This document shows, piece by piece, positions 34,101-46,458 of a stretch of 64,000 bases of DNA. The stretch spans positions 1,178,001 to 1,242,000 of the forward strand of contig OZ017758.1 of the NCBI GenBank assembly GCA_963969365.1, written 5' to 3'. The notes under the pieces are model-generated. The model was given only the letters and a program-made list of their open reading frames with translations. It searched no databases and was not told the DNA's origin. Source of the stretch: Asterochloris sp. CNOR1. Its lineage: Eukaryota > Chlorophyta > Trebouxiophyceae > Trebouxiales > Trebouxiaceae. Position 1 is the stretch's first letter; each line of letters begins with the position of its first letter. The position numbers and the translations under genes were made by a program.

Positions 34101-37100
34101 TTGGCTGAATGCAGGCGACACAGCTTACAGGTAGGCTGCAAGCGCTTGCACTGCACAGCCTGCCAAGAGTATTCAAGCCAGGCGCTTCCAACTGCATGTG
34201 ACAGGCTGATACTACTAATGTTCAAAGTGCTAGGCGCGATCTGCAAGCAATGTAGTGGGCTACATCTGCTCTTCCCATATGTGACAGATTGAGGTCACAG
34301 CAGCCCAGCAAATAGGTAGGCTGGTGGTGCAGGCAGGACGAGCCAGCAACCTGCCTGTACATCATCATCAGCGGACGCCTCAGGCTGGTGCGGCAAGACA
34401 CCAAGATGAGGCCCTCCATCAGAGTTGAAGAAGAGGTAGGCTGAGGGGTACACAGCTTTCACCAGACATGACCCTGCGCGCTGCGAGCTGCTTGATTGTG
34501 TTGAGGCACCGCGCTGTTGAACTGACATTGTGGACTCCAGCATGGCAAAGGCTGCACTGTGATCAGCTGACGTGCTGCACAGCAAGCCGACTCGACATGA
34601 AAGTGACATGTGTGTGCTATGCATCTGCTCTGGAGAATCCCAACAGCTGCAGCTCATTTACGCAGGTCGGTAGAGGAGAGGCAGTGGGAGCTGTGTGGGC
34701 CATCACTGGAGGCTGCCATGACACCACAGCTCTGTGCGTGCGTGACTCCGAGCTGGTCAGGATGAGCAAGGGCGCCTTTGAGGTCATGTCTGCACGCAAC
34801 CCCACAGCTGTGGCCTCCATGATTGATGGCATGGCAAGACGCCTGGCGGCCGCTGGTGCAGCTCGCTCAAACCCCAACCAGTGAGGCCATAGGGCTGCAG
34901 CAAACCGTGGGTTGCTTGGTCATTGTTGCTCATGTTAGAGCCTGTGCTTTGAAAGCAGGTGGCCGGGGGTCTTAAGGTAATGGAGCTGCCTACAGGAATG
35001 TATGGCAGCACCTGCCTTGAGCAGGAAGTAGTTGCCTCAGGCCTGCACCACCCTGTCACTCCCTGCTGCATCAACCTTGTTCATGGGCTTGGTGCAGATA
35101 TGACCGCTTTGGCAAGTCAGCGGTGCAGTCCAGCACCTCATCTGCCAACTCCCGCGCTGGGCGCAGCGGCAGCGCCAAGCAGGAGCAGACCAAACGCCAC
35201 GACATTGTGACCATCGCTCTGCTGCCAGCAGGTGACCTTGCTGCACCCCGGTGCCACAGCAATATGCGATGAAATTGCCCTGCTGCCTGCATGCATCACA
35301 TCTGCTGGGCTGCAAGCAGGCACGCTGTTTGCAGCTACCCCCTGTGCCCATGATCCCTTCAGCTGGGTATCGGAGCATGGTAGCAGCCATAATGCAGGTC
35401 ACGGCATAGCTTGTCAGTTCTGCCGGGTAAGCGAGCAAGGACTTCAATTAGTGTGTTTCCATAGCGCTACCTGCTGCCTGGCTCAGACCACCCTTGGCAC
35501 CTGCAGGAGTCTGTGCTACCGACCGCCTTCATGCCAGTTCTGCCTCGCAGACCGATACAGACTCCCAGCAGGCGCAGGCGGGTGTGCCTGTGCACGGGCT
35601 GACGGCTGAGGCGCTGCAGGCTGTTGATGCAGCCACACAGGCCTTTGCCCCTGCCACGATGGTGGGTGCAGATGGCACAGACTACCCGCCAGGGAGCGCA
35701 GGCGGCATCCCCAGCACCAGCAGTGCAGGTGAGGGTGGCACAGCCTGCTGTACCCTCTCCAGGCTTGTATGTGACAGGCATGTCGAGGGCTGCACTCCCT
35801 CAGACCACATTGAGCCAGCAAAGGGCATACGTCTCTAACGAGAGCGAAGCTGTAATGGGTGCCAGCAGCTGGGCTGCACCGCTTGAGCAGATTTTGGGGC
35901 GTGAGCATTGCATGCATGCCCTTTCACGGCTTCAGCACACTTATGGCCTCAGGTGGGGCCCCACTCAATGATGGCATGCCCTGCAGAGAACCTGCCAGGG
36001 GGGTCCAGCACGTGGTCAGGTATCCATGGTGGTGCCCCCGATGCAGCCTCGGCAGCGGTGCGCAAGCTGGGCGCAGCCCTCAAGGCCTCCCTGGATGAGC
36101 TGTACGGCACCACGCTGCACCTGACAGCCTCCAATGTGGCATTAACCTTCCCCACCGCCTTTGAGCGGCTCCATGTCTCCTTTTACCGCTCCAAGGTCAC
36201 ATCTTGGATGGCTGCTCAGGAGGAGGAGTTCAGGTCAGCCTGCAGGAGCAACCCTAATGCTTCAGCTCTGGACTGTTGATAGAACAGATTTGAGGGCCTG
36301 CAGAGCATTTGATATCTTCTTCAGTTGGCGGCTTGGCAGGAGCTCTCTCTAAACAACCCGCAGTTTGCACTTGTGTAGTGCACTGGCCACAGAGCGTTGC
36401 AAAGGCAGCTCTGCTCTGAGACGGCGGTGTTTGCACACTGCACAGACACAGAGCGAAGTGTCATCAGGGTTTTTCATACCCTCCTGCTTCATGGTCAGTC
36501 AGCCTCTGCTGTCTTAGGGCTGTAGCACGCACTCGCCAGTGCGAATTCTGCAGAGGTGCTCAAGATGACTGATTTCAAGTGTGCTAAAAGCTACGTGTGC
36601 TTTACATTGCTGACCTGCCTAATGCTGTTACTGGGTGGGTGCTTGCAGGTTCATCCTTTTAGAGGCAGACGCCACACTGACTCCATGGTCCAAGATCTGT
36701 GTGGCGCAGGCCGACTGCATCCTGCTGGTGGCCGCAGAGGAGTCCAGCCCACAGGTGAGAGCTGTGAGCTGCATACACAGCGTATGGTGATTGCTTTGTC
36801 AACAGTGCTGGTTCCTGGGGAGGCACTGCCAGCATCAGCTACAATAATAAGCATTCTGCATATAGTCCTTCTCAGATCAGCGTTCCAGGACACAACAGCA
36901 GCATCAAAAGTGTTGACTTGATGGGGAGTTGTCTGCAGTGGCCCCACATGGCAGCATTGCTCATGCCCCCCTCTACTCCAAGCCACCTCTGCTCTCAAGC
37001 TATCTCTCACGCATCCCAGGCCGCAAACTGGCTGGAGAGCCTGAGGCCCCTTCCTCATGCCCGCCAGCATTGCTGCATGCCCTGAACCTTGTGACTAGAC

Positions 37101-40100
37101 TGGGTGCACCCCAGGCCCCACGGATACATGCCTACCAGCATCATGCAGAGCTCCCTTGACTACCTTCTGCAGATGGGCATGCTGGAGGAGACGCTGGTGT
37201 GGTCCATGCTGCCGCGTTCTGCCTCTGTGGGCAGCAGCATGGGCCAGCAGCCCCCCTCAGACAGCAGCATGGGCGGCGCGCCCCCCAGCAGATCCCCTGG
37301 CCCTACAGGCAGCACCTCTGAGCAGTGGAGCGAGATCTTCCCTGCACTGCCTGACGGCGCTGCAGGACTGAAGGAGAGGGGATGGGCCGCCCACCTGAGG
37401 TCAGCTGAATAGGGTGCAAGGGAGACAAAGTCAGCAGCAGCCGCAGTTGGAGGTGCAGTATGGCAGCTGTTCAGTGATGGCAGGCAGCATCAATGCGCAA
37501 CCTGTGCCAGTGCTGGTATGCCAACAAGCAGCAGTCAGAAGACTTACCAATGGCCATTTGAGTGCAGCTCAAGTGCTTTTGTGTGGCATTACCTGCACGG
37601 CTTCAGCTTGGTGACCAAACTGTCCACTCACTGCACCCTGACAGGTGGACCCTTGTCAAGCTCCCCTGCCAGCACGGCACCTGTTGTTCAAGCTTCTGCT
37701 GACAGGCTGCCCTGATGCGCAGACGAGTGGAGCTGGTCCTTCTGCACAGCCCCTTCACGCAGCCCCAGGGAACTGCGCAGTGGCTGCAGTGCCGGCCAGA
37801 GCTGGCTAGGCACCATCACATCAGGCTCACCCACCCCAAGGTCAGCAGTGTCAGGCTTCTGCCTTGGCACAGCAACTGCACTGCACGTTGGGTGCACGAC
37901 AGAGATGCCATGCCAGTCCTCCGGTGCTTTACATGGGCTGGCAGGACATGCAGACCAAGGTCTGCTTGACCTAACTTGAGGCCTGCACAAGCGGACTGGA
38001 TGTCTGGATCCCCCGCATCTGTGTGCAGGACCTGGCACGGCTGGCGCGGTGGATGGCTGGCAAGGCGGTGGGGCTGGTGCTGTCAGGCGGAGGCAGCCGG
38101 GGCCTGGCCCACCTGGGGGTGCTGCACGCTCTGGATGACGCGGGGTGCCCCATCGACATCGTGGGCGGCACCAGCCAGGTTCGCTCTTGCCTTGCCATCC
38201 AGCCAGCTGGATGCAAGCATGTGATCGCTGCCAGCCCTGACGATGCATTGCTGGATGGTCAGGTCTTCAGCTGTACCTCATGCTGGCATCGTGTTGTTGG
38301 GAGCCCTGCTGCTGGCATTGGAGCAAGAAAGCATGCAGGGGATCAACTGGACAATGCAGGCTGCCCCATACACGTCGCAGGGGTTCTTCCCTGCAGGGCC
38401 CCTCATGCCACCGTTGCCCAGGCAGGACTTGCCCTAAGGGAGCCAGCTCACCCCCCAGATTCCCTTCCGGCATCAGTGCTGCATCTGACGGCTGATGCAC
38501 CCCATAACAGCACTGCCGACCGTGGGATGTCGTCGTTCACTGCGCTGCGCACTCATGCCCTGTCGCAACAGCAGATGTACCATCAGGTGAACACCTGAGA
38601 AGGCAACCCTTACATTGCCCTGCAGGGTGCCTTCATGGCGGCGCTGTACGCTCAGGGACTGCCCTGGGAGCAGATGCACCAGTTGGTGCGCGAGTATGCC
38701 GGCAAGATGAGCAGCATCAAGCATCTCTTCACTGACCTGACACTGCCCATCATGAGCATCTTCAGCGGGAAGGGGTTTGATGACATCATCCGAGAAACCT
38801 TCCGGCATGGTCCTCAGCAGATTGAGGACCTCTGGCTCAGGTGCATTGGATTTGGAGGAGATGGCTGCATGCTTAGATGTGGAAACATAATGTGTTGCTC
38901 AGGCCGTGGCGTGCAATCATGTCCATGAGGCGTACATGTGCAGCAGTTGCGACAGCCTCTCTGCATGAATGCAATCAGGCTGCAATGGGCAAGGTGCCCT
39001 GCCCAGGATGCCTCACCCAGCACTGAGCCATGCCCTGACCTCCCGCCGGCCTGCCTGCCCTGCAGCTTCTTTTGTAACACCACCAACCTGACACGGGGGG
39101 ACACCTCGGTGCACTCTACTGGGCCCCTGGCCCGCCTGGTGCGCGCCTCGATGACCATAGTGGGCCTGGTACCCCCAGTGTTCCACAATGAGGAGCTGCT
39201 GGTGGATGGTGGGGTGAGCATCATACTTTGGGAGAATCAGGATTCTGGCATGCTGAGCATGCACCCATTAGTGGGGTACACTTTTGTGTGCAAAGTCAGA
39301 TGTTCACCCTGGCAGGATATAAGAGGTGCATTTGCTCCAACAAGGCTTAGCAGACAGGATTTCTCCTGCCTGAGCAGTCTGGACTCCTAGAACAGGTGCC
39401 TGACAACAGTCGCTCGTAGCGCTGCACTGCTTGGCATTTCCAATACTCATTGCACGCCAGAAGAGTGCTGCTCTGCATGGCCGCCAACATTATGCTCTTG
39501 CGTGTGCTGCAGTACATGAATAACATCCCTGTCGATGTGATGCGCAGCAAGGGCGTGGACACAGTAAGCTTGCTCATTGGGTGTGCTGCAGACATGTTTG
39601 TGCATAGCTCCCTATGGGCACTCTGCAGCGTGCTGTGTCTCTTCCAGCTTGTGCATCAGCATGACTCAAAAAGGTTGAGCTCGCCCTTGTGAACTGGGGC
39701 CACTTGGCACCTTCCCTCGCTGGCCTGGAACAGCCTGCACATAGCGCCCCTCCAGTTCGCCTGCAATGCATTGTTGCTTGTCATCGTTGCTTCATGCAAC
39801 ACCTCCAGCCTGCTTGCAGGTCATCGTTGTGGATGTGGAGGACCGCGACGACAGCGTGTGGCACAATCTGTCGCCCTTTGACGGCGGGCTGAGCGGGTGG
39901 CGCCTGCTGTGGGATCGATACTGCCCCATCCCTTCCTGGCGCTATGGCCTCAAGCTGCCGCGCTACCAGCAGGTCAGCTGCGCTTTGTTTCTGCAAGGCA
40001 CCGTGAGGCAACACTGCCGTGGGACGGCTCCTCTGTGCTTGGCAGTTGCTTTCAGACTGAGCCAGCGCTTCTGCAAGCCTTCGTGCGGCAACACTGCTGC

Positions 40101-42527
40101 GTGGTTGGCAGCTGCGTTCAGGATGCATCTATCCTACCTGAAGCTGCGACCTCAAGCTGCTCGGTGCCGGCAGGTGAGCTGTCACATGGGCCCGACCCAA
40201 CTGCAGTCCTCTTCTGACAGCATCTTGCCATTTCCAGCAGGCAGTGCTGCACAGGGGCCCGAGCTGCAGGAATGGTGTCCTAATTGACGCCATCAGCTGA
40301 CTACTTGGACCCAAAAGAGTAGCATACAGTTCGTCAGCCATGTGCTGGGTGTCCTGCACCCAGGGCTGCAGACTCCCAAGCCTGCAGACACCTTACTGCA
40401 GATGTGGCTGGACGCTTTCATCTTTGTACGGATGACACCTTTTCACTGGCACTGCAGATCATCAACCAGCTCAGCTGGATGTCCCACTCCCAGCACCTGC
40501 GCCGCGTGAGCCGCGAGTACGTGATTGACCTGTACCTGCGCCCGCCAGTGACTAAGTACCGCCTGATGGACTACATGCACATTGAGCGCATTGTCACGAG
40601 CGCCAACAGGTGCGCTTGGCAGCTGCTATGCCTGTGTGTGCTGCATTTAGCAGGCCATGCCTGCCCAGGCGCCACCAGGTGGGCAGGCCTCTCCCCTGCC
40701 CTGCTGCACCCTGAAGTATCAGCCTGCAGGCTTGCAGTCGGCGTGCTGCTCTCGTGTTTTGACACCATCGTGCCGTGAACAAACATCAGCATATCGTGAA
40801 CAGCGGCACAAGGTGCACTTGCTGTGCAACATTCCAAGCCTTGCTGAGGCCTCAGCCCTGCGTTCCAGGCCACCAGCTACTGTACCACATGCCACGCCAT
40901 ACTTCATCAATTGGCAGCCGCAAGCTTGGGGTCCATTCCCAGGCACCCATCCATTAAGTTGCTGCCTGCAACTGGCTGGGAATGCCGACGCTTCATCCCG
41001 CCCCTTGCGCGTAGGTATGCGTGGGCGGCCGTCAGCGAGTGGCAGTGCCAGCAGGGCGTGACCCAGCAGGGCATGCAGGGGCCCAGCGCGGCGGGCAGCG
41101 GCCCTGCCGACCCCATGCGCCGCGCCCACAGCGTGGCCTGCATGTCGCAGCTGCAGGCCAAGCAGGCTGCGGCAGCTCAGGCAGCAGAGTCTGACGAGGC
41201 CCGCAGGTGAGCAGCCTGGACCAAATGTCAGGGAAGCATGCGCTGTGAGGTGCATTGCAGGCTGCTGTCAGCAGACCAGGGAGGAGGCTGAGGAGAGCTG
41301 AGATGTGCTGCAGTTGGTGAACTGGTACTCTGAGAGGGTGACATCTCACATTCCCCTAGGCCAAAATGCCCTGCTGCAGACTAACATGCTGGTGCTGCGT
41401 TGCAACCAATTTGATGTCTTTGAGGGGCTGAGACGTGTTGAACTGCCTCATGCATAAGGAGCTACGCTTGTTACAAATTTGCCTGGCGTGGTACCATGTC
41501 TTGTGCAACCTCAGGAATGCACTGCCGAATGAGCGGGGTCAGACTGCGCCCGTCTCGTCAGTCACCTTAAAGGTGGCAGTCTGAAGTGGTGTAACCTTTG
41601 AAATGGCTGAATTCCAGGTGCAGGGTAATAAATGCTGGGACGCCTGCTGGAGCGGAGCGGCCGCCCAGCACTGCCCAGCAGCGGCTGCACCTCCTCTCAG
41701 AGGCCTCCAGCGACTCAGGGGCCTCCTCTGACGAGAACAGGTCCCCCCTGAAGGGCTCACGCAGTGGACAGGAGGCCATCCCTGAGAATGAAGATGCTGA
41801 CAACAGCCAAAGCCCACCAGCACCAGGCTCGGACAGCGTACCAGAGGCTGGCCCTCAGACTGGCAGTACCAGCCAGAGCCTGTCTGCAGAAGGCTCAGGG
41901 GGCAGGAAGCATGCTGCTGCTGCTGAGGAGGCAGGGTTTGGCCGTGGGCCTCCCAAGGCAGAGGCATCGGAGCCTGCTGAGGGCACGGAGGAGGCTGCTG
42001 GGCAGGCTGACGCTGGCAGCAAGGAGCGAGGGGAGGTGCAGGACGACACTAGCTCCAGGGTCCCTACAAAGGAGGAGGCCTGCAGCGCTGCAGGCAGTTC
42101 CCAGACGCGGCTCATGACCCCTAGCCTTTCTGAGGGGAACCTGCTGCAGGCTGCAGAGGCCCGCAGCAAGGGCAGCCTGCGTGGCAGCCCCTACAAGATG
42201 AGCCCCAGTGCCTCAGAAAGCAACCTGGTGCAGGGCGCCAGTGTCCACAGTAAGGGCCAGTCCGGCCTGCTGGCCAGCCCCTCTGAGAGCAGCCTGCACC
42301 GCGTGGGCAGCACCCCTTCGGGGCCAGCCCAGCGCGGCTTCCCTGGGGGCCTGGCAGATGATCTGCACGGCGTCCAGGCAGCTGCTTTTGCCGCTGACAT
42401 GGCTGCGGATCTGTCAGCGCGCACCTTGTCCACCTTCATTCCACCAGTCAGGCGCCCGTCTCTCCGCCCCTCAGGCCCCAACTCTCAGGCTGTGGTCCCA
42501 AGGACACGTCCAGGCTTCATGGACTGA
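28139..42527 (+). CDS. Neuropathy target esterase-type patatin phospholipase with cNMP-binding domains
   Basis: This is an NTE/PNPLA6-type lysophospholipase, usually anchored to the ER. It spans about 14.4 kb in more than 20 exons. The start at 28139 gives a hydrophobic N-terminal segment ([16 protein letters not shown]). Three cyclic-nucleotide-binding-like domains follow: about 29041-30073 ([20 protein letters not shown]), 32934-33540 ([20 protein letters not shown]) and 34310-34880 ([17 protein letters not shown]). The patatin domain has the oxyanion loop GGGSRG and the nucleophile GTSQG. The latter is split by an intron after GTSQ at 38178 and resumes with [11 protein letters not shown] at about 38628. 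The catalytic Asp is in ELLVDGG (about 39205). [30 protein letters not shown] and IVVDVEDRD are further family landmarks. The last exon (about 41625-42527) is a long Ser/Glu/Ala-rich tail with a repeated SxSExNL motif. Exon limits in the first 3 kb are the least certain. Confidence 0.93.
33127..33177 (+). repeat. Exon echo after NTE second cNMP exon
   Basis: Copies the exon end around [14 protein letters not shown] and its GT donor (33030-33094). The copy also ends in CAGGTCAGC, a fair donor. It lies about 50 bases downstream of the real donor. Confidence 0.65.
33650..33780 (+). repeat. Two exon echoes after NTE exon ending ELDILL
   Basis: The real exon ends SEELDILL with donor GTGAGT (33518-33545). 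Copies lie at about 33655-33690 (SKELDMYLV, donor-like GTGGGT) and 33743-33777 (SEEGDLLLV, donor-like GTGAGT). The second copy matches the real end at nearly every base, including the donor. Confidence 0.75.
38345..38592 (+). repeat. Two echoes of the NTE active-site exons
   Basis: Within the intron that splits the nucleophile motif, 38345-38392 reads [12 protein letters not shown] and copies [13 protein letters not shown] at the end of the upstream exon (38131-38178). At 38529-38592 it reads [20 protein letters not shown] and copies [20 protein letters not shown] at the start of the downstream exon (38628-38691). Each copy lies on its own exon's side of the intron. Confidence 0.8.
40163..40195 (+). 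repeat. Exon echo after NTE exon ending LPRYQQ
   Basis: The exon end and donor at about 39950-39980 (CTCAAGCTGCCGCGC..CAGGTCAGC) recur here as CTCAAGCTGCTCGG..CAGGTGAGC. The stretch between them also holds a roughly 60-base tandem duplication. Confidence 0.65.
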
Positions 42528-42782
42528 GCAACATACAGCAGGAAAGAGGTCCTGAAATGCTAATGCCTTCTAACTTTCCCCACATCTTTCCGGTGGCCCA
42601 CATTTCGCAGGCTGGCTTTCATTCAAGTCAGGGGCAGTTGTACATTGCCACTGTTGCTGATACTGAAATCTGCAGGGCTTTGCAGGATGAAGAAATGCAT
42701 GTCAGGATGAAGAAACGTATGCCTCTCCCCACGTTCAAATTTGAGATCCTGTCTGAACGCAAGTCTTTTCAATATGATCAAA

Positions 42783-45700
42783 TTACATGCGTGCGCCACC
42801 ACCGAGATTGATAGTGTCCCGTACAACCTGCAACCAGGCTCAGGGGCTCAGCACCAGCAGTACATGTGCACAGACAGGTCAAAGGGCTTCCAGCACCGAC
42901 AAGGATGACTGACCAGCACGACGCCAACTGCCATCAGGAGAAGCAAGCCAGAAGCCATGATACTCTTCTCAACTGTCTCGTCCAACTTCTTGCCTGCAGC
43001 AGGGGTGGGGGACTTATGAAGGCTGTACTGCTAGCTGCAAAAATGCCAGCAAAACAGATTTAGACTCCAGTACCACCTCTCAAAGCTTCCGCTAGAAGAA
43101 GTGCCATGTAGCCGCCATCTAGCGCTGGCAGTGGCAGCGCGTTAACCACTGCCAGGTTGATGTTAACAATGGCTGCAAACTGGAAGAGGCCGGAGATGTC
43201 GGCCCGCGCGACCTCAGCACCCACTGCCACGATGGCAACTGGCCCAGACACCGACTCCGCTGTCTTCGAGAAGTTAGTAAAGATCTGGGTAAGTCCTGCA
43301 CAGGCATGAAACGGAAGCTTGACTGCCCATTCTCTCCTGGGTGGGCAGCAGAAACAATGCTGGAGGCTCACACAGCAGTTGTGCAATAGGCTAAGCTCCT
43401 GGCGACTTGTTGGAGCACCCTTGCTCCGGCAGGGGTGCATGCTTCAAGCAGGCCAAGCACGCGACAGCTTGCTGGGGCGTGGATGCAATTTAAGCAGGCT
43501 GGGCTTCTGTTGACTTGCTGGGGCATGGGTGGAGGCTTGATAAACGCTCAAAATCCCAACAAGAGCAGACTTTTGATACGCAAATCGTTTCAGATGTCCT
43601 ACCCCACTGCTGGCTGTGATACCTGACAGCCTGCAGCTCACGCTGCCCCTACTCAGCCCTCCAGAGGTGGGCACATTCTGCAAGTCGCAGCCTCTCACCA
43701 GTCACCACTGTTGTCGTGAGCTTGCCAAACTCCCTGGCTGCCAGCTGGACAGCCGCCAGCGGGCCATCTGGCTTGACCTTTGCTACCTTAGCATTGACAG
43801 CAAGCTGCACGCCTATCCTGCCTGTGCCGTCTGGGGCCTCTGCCACTGTAACAGGGATTTCTATAGCCTGGCCAGCTCGTTCCACAAGGAAGCTCATGCC
43901 TTTCTTGGGCCGGTCCCTGCATAGACAGGCCAAGAACAGGTACAACACCAACAACTGCCAGCAGGAGGCCCGGTCATGTCACAGCACTGCAGCCCACCAA
44001 GCACTAGTCCAGCAACAGCTAGCATCACGCTGCAGGCAAGCTGAGTTCAGCGTTTGAAAGCGATCTGGCCACTCCATGGCTCCTGCCAGTCTGTCCAAGC
44101 TCCAAGGCACCCTGCCGCTCAGCACTGCCGCCACCCCTCAATTGCAGACAGCAGTCTGGGACTCACTTGATGGCGTTTACAATGTCATTCACCGCAGTGG
44201 CGCTGGCCCTGATCTCCTGGCCCTGCACCTGCGTGACCTTGTCACCAGGCTTGAAGCCCGCCCTGTCTGCCACCGACCCCTGAACCACCTCTGGGATCCT
44301 GACCCCAGGCAGGAAGTTGGTTTCAATTACGCCAATCGTGCTGACCTGCAGCAAAGGTGGCTGGGTGTGTCAGCTGGTGCGGACATGTGCTGTATTCTGC
44401 ATGCTGCAGCTCGTGCAACAACATGCACACTCACTCAAGCAAGCGCACCAAAGGCGCTGCGTTTGTCACTCGTGTGCCCACCTAGGTCAGCAGGATGGAC
44501 ATGGCAAAGATGCAGGTGGCAGAGGCGCAAGCAGGCATTAGACATCCTGATGAGCAAACTGGTTGAGCACATGTTCTCCTAATACTGCGTGACCCCTGAC
44601 AAGCAGCCATTCAAATGCTGCTGGACCCACCTGAGGCCCCATCCAGCCATGACGAATGGACAAGCACTAGCCCCAGTCATTGCACACCTGCCCTGCAGAC
44701 GCTCACCTGGGTCAATAGGATGGACATGGCAAAGATGCAGTTGGCAATGATGCCGGCACTGATGACCAGTGCACGGTCCTTGATGGGACGGTTCTTCAGC
44801 AGGTTTGGGTCGTCCGGGGGGAATTTGTCCTTCAGGTCTGGATCGTCATCAGGGAAGCCCACAAAGCCGCCCAGGGGGATGGCTCGGAAGGCATACTCCA
44901 CCTCAGGCCCCTGCAGCAGAGGGCGCGTCTGAGTGGGACTGCTGCAGGCAAAATGAGGCCCCATGTGGAATGCTGCCTTCCCAGATGGTGGGTTGGATGC
45001 AGCCATTCCCATACCCAGGGGATGGCTGTGAACATGGTTTTGCCAAAGAACCGCGCAGCAATGTCCCACAAAAGCTGTCATCTTTGCCACGTCTGCGAGA
45101 ACCTGACATACTTCTTCAGTACACGTGAACGACGGGAGGTCTTGGGCTGAGAACATCAAAGGCGCTGGGTTGGCAGCTGCCCCACAGCTGCATGACGGTG
45201 CTCCGCCCATGAAGCATTGCATGAAACAGCAGGCATGCTCAAATTCATAGCATGGCTGGCAGATGTGCAGTACACCGTGAGCAGTACATTGCTAGAGGCA
45301 GTGCTGAGGCACTCCCAGCCTCTCAGTACATGCAGCTGGAAAAAAAGCCAGTTGCCCAGGTGATGGTCAGTAACAACAAGTGTACAGGCCTGGGCTAGCC
45401 CTGCTTGCAAAACAGAATCTCAAATGGAGTGCCACACAAGAGTGCGCTTGCCCGCCATCTGTGGAGGGCTACTTTGGCCGGTGCTCTGTGAAGCCAGTGC
45501 TGCCGACTTGCCTGCCATTTGAGGAGGGCTGGCCCAAATCCAATGCTGAATTTGGTGACGTGGATGTTCTGAAGGCGGGCCGCCACAAAATGGCCACACT
45601 CATGGATGGCCACAATGGCTGCCAGCACGCTGAGCGCCCCCACAGTGGAAGCAGGCCCAGATATATCCAGCCCCGACCCTGCAGGGGGCACGGAGCAGCA

Positions 45701-46458
45701 CAAGTCTGCACAGGCAGTGCAAGTGCAGGCCTGATGAAGAGGAGGCAAGGTGTGCATGCCTGAGAGGGGCGATTGATGCAAACCCCCAGACCGCAGGCAT
45801 GCTCACAGGAGCTGCCCTAGGTCCTGCAAAGAGGACGAACTGCCTCTCACCCCTCCCTCAGCAGACAAGCTGGGCCCACAAAATGCACAGACCCAAGAAA
45901 AGGACAGCAGGGCACCGAAGAAAACAGAGCAGCATATGTGGGGTGGCACTCACCCATGGCTCCGACAACTGCCATGCCTCCCAGGCCAAGCAGCGGCGTC
46001 ACATTGCCCGCTGGCCCACCCACTGCCCTGGAGGCAAGCTGCCACCTGACGGCATTCCTGAGCATGCTGTGGGCTGCTGGCAGAGCCGGCTCCTGTGTGG
46101 CTGCCTGCTGAGGTGTCAACACCTCATCGGGCTCTAGTGCTTGCTGCTCCTCGCAGCTCGTCAAGCTCTCATCTGATTGCTGCTGCACCCTGCACCTAAG
46201 CCCTGCTGCTCGCTGCTGCCGCCACTGATGCTGTTCCTGGCTGCCCAGGCCAAAATGAATGGGGCTGTGGCGACAGCGTGGCCACATGGCTTCATTGCAG
46301 GCCTGCAGGCGCTGCTGCAGAGCCAGGCTGGAGGGTCCAATGGATGCAGGCTGACACCTCAGAGTTCCAGCTCCTGGAGCCTGCATCTGAAGGGGCTGCT
46401 CTTGCTGACAACCTCGCACGAAGCTGGGAGGCAAGATCAGGCAAGCCCAGGGCTCCAA
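42783..46458 (-). CDS. Chloroplast M50 site-2 metalloprotease (RseP/ARASP type)
   Basis: This is an intramembrane zinc protease of the plastid, related to bacterial RseP and plant ARASP. Exons are about 46458-45954, 45678-45512, 44910-44707, 44345-44167, 43916-43699, 43295-43077, 42993-42914 and 42827-42783. The first exon is a Gln/Arg/Ser-rich transit region ending in a hydrophobic turn. The zinc site IHECGHF is in exon 2, followed by FSIGFGPALLKW. Exon 3 has YAFRAIPLGGFVGFPDDD and a membrane helix. Exon 4 is a PDZ domain (VVQGSVADRAGFKPGDKV). Exon 6 has the second active-site motif NALPLPALDGGY. The last exon reads VVRDTINLGGGARM then stop, and its 45 bases close exactly. The intron 45511-44911 starts GCAAGT. 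The gene converges on NTE with about 255 bases between stops. Confidence 0.95.
43446..43537. repeat. 46-base tandem repeat in protease intron
   Basis: Two adjacent units (43446-43491 and 43492-43537) share AAGCAGGC and CTTGCTGGGGC at equal spacing. A more decayed third unit may precede them at about 43390-43430. Confidence 0.7.
44479..44523 (-). repeat. Exon echo of protease exon 3 end
   Basis: On the minus strand it reads CIFAMSILLT then a splice-like GT. It copies ANCIFAMSILLTQ and its donor at 44701-44745. About 39 of 45 bases agree, making this the clearest echo in the window. Confidence 0.9.
44911..45511 (-). other. GC-AG intron in M50 protease gene
   Basis: Exon 2 ends GFGPALLKWQ followed by GCAAGT. 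Exon 3 starts GPEVEYAFRAIPLGG in phase 0. Using the GT four bases further on would put a stop codon right after the join, so the GC donor is the only one that keeps the frame. Confidence 0.85.

Noticed and set aside
41598-42527. Separate gene of 309 codons at the end of NTE
   Set aside because: The frame has no good start context and follows an acceptor-like site. Its Ser/Glu-rich composition continues the NTE tail, so I treat it as the last NTE exon.
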